Shown piece by piece: positions 63,950 through 64,000 of a stretch of DNA of 64,000 nt (positions within the stretch are counted from its first letter, which is position 1; the number at the start of each line of letters is the position of its first letter). The DNA is from an uncultured Collinsella sp. (GTDB lineage Bacteria; Actinomycetota; Coriobacteriia; Coriobacteriales; Coriobacteriaceae): NCBI GenBank assembly GCA_934668695.1, contig CAKUOD010000002.1, positions 62,001 through 126,000 of the forward strand, read 5' to 3'. A program made the position numbers and the translations under genes. A model generated the notes under the pieces. It ran no database searches and was not told the origin of the DNA. It saw nothing but the letters and a program-made list of their open reading frames with translations.

Positions 63950-64000
63950 CTACTCGCCAAAGAACTCGTTGATCTTCTGCTCATCGACGCCAAAGAACCA
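63950..64000 (-). CDS. C-terminal end of an unidentified protein, cut by the window edge
   Basis: Only the last 16 residues are present: WFFGVDEQKINEFFGE followed by a stop at 63950. The frame is open to position 64000. A terminator 67 nt further on supports a real gene end. Too short to identify. Confidence 0.6.
   Translation of the reverse strand, partial: WFFGVDEQKINEFFGE

Overview
The window looks like a chromosome segment of a Coriobacteriia gut anaerobe, most likely Collinsella. This is inferred from the high-GC coding style, the mix of actinobacterial informational genes with anaerobic functions ([FeFe] hydrogenase, rubredoxin, PTS sugar uptake), and the many FHA/kinase and hypothetical genes; no database search was run.

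Layout. 1-8.8 kb (minus strand): the 5' part of dnaE, then an addB-addA recombination nuclease pair. 9-13 kb: a TrpR-like YerC regulator, a small holin-like membrane protein, an Rrf2 regulator divergent from cysK, and mnmA. 13-20.4 kb: an M42 peptidase, an iron alcohol dehydrogenase, a DUF1275 membrane protein, a YgiQ radical SAM protein, a CPBP protease and an orphan RelB/DinJ antitoxin. 20.6-26.7 kb: a tight minus-strand operon of a NuoF/GltD-type fusion, an [FeFe] hydrogenase, a lipoprotein and a permease-ATPase fusion. 27-31.6 kb: an alpha-glucoside PTS operon (EIIA, LicT antiterminator, EIICB, GH4 6-phospho-glucosidase) with a visible antiterminator/terminator leader. 31.8-34 kb: a DEAD-box helicase with an RGG tail. 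34.8-38 kb: an FHA protein and a Ser/Thr kinase. 38.5-41.6 kb: a copper module (copA, copZ, csoR) with a CsoR-type operator. 41.7-43.9 kb: an AT-rich island with an orphan membrane protein. 44-48.5 kb: a zinc-ribbon membrane protein, an amidohydrolase, a DUF559-like putative nuclease and a hypothetical gene. 48.8-55 kb: glutamate synthase gltBD. 55.4-59.7 kb: a polyferredoxin membrane protein, gpmA, an NRAMP transporter, rubredoxin and a flavin reductase. 59.9-64 kb: smpB, a TPR protein, tRNA-Glu and tRNA-Gln, a hypothetical gene, an ArsC/Spx protein, MupG and the end of one more gene.

The most unusual content is intergenic. Twenty copies of a 55-bp palindrome (family A, arms close to TCTCRATCTGTAACA) sit between 34.3 and 58.9 kb in clusters of one to four, with a strict 80-81 bp period, so that an alternately inverted half-site occurs every ~40 bp. 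These arrays bracket accessory cassettes: the FHA-kinase pair, a DUF559-like nuclease gene, the polyferredoxin gene and gpmA-NRAMP. Two more palindrome families (B, arms TTGCGGTGAAATA...; C, core GGGGTCAGGTT) are scattered through the window. No cas genes, transposases or integrases were seen.

Likely physiology: anaerobic fermentation with H2 metabolism tied to NAD(P)H, glucoside phosphotransfer uptake, ammonia assimilation by GOGAT, cysteine synthesis under an Rrf2 regulator, copper efflux, and peptidoglycan sugar salvage (MupG).
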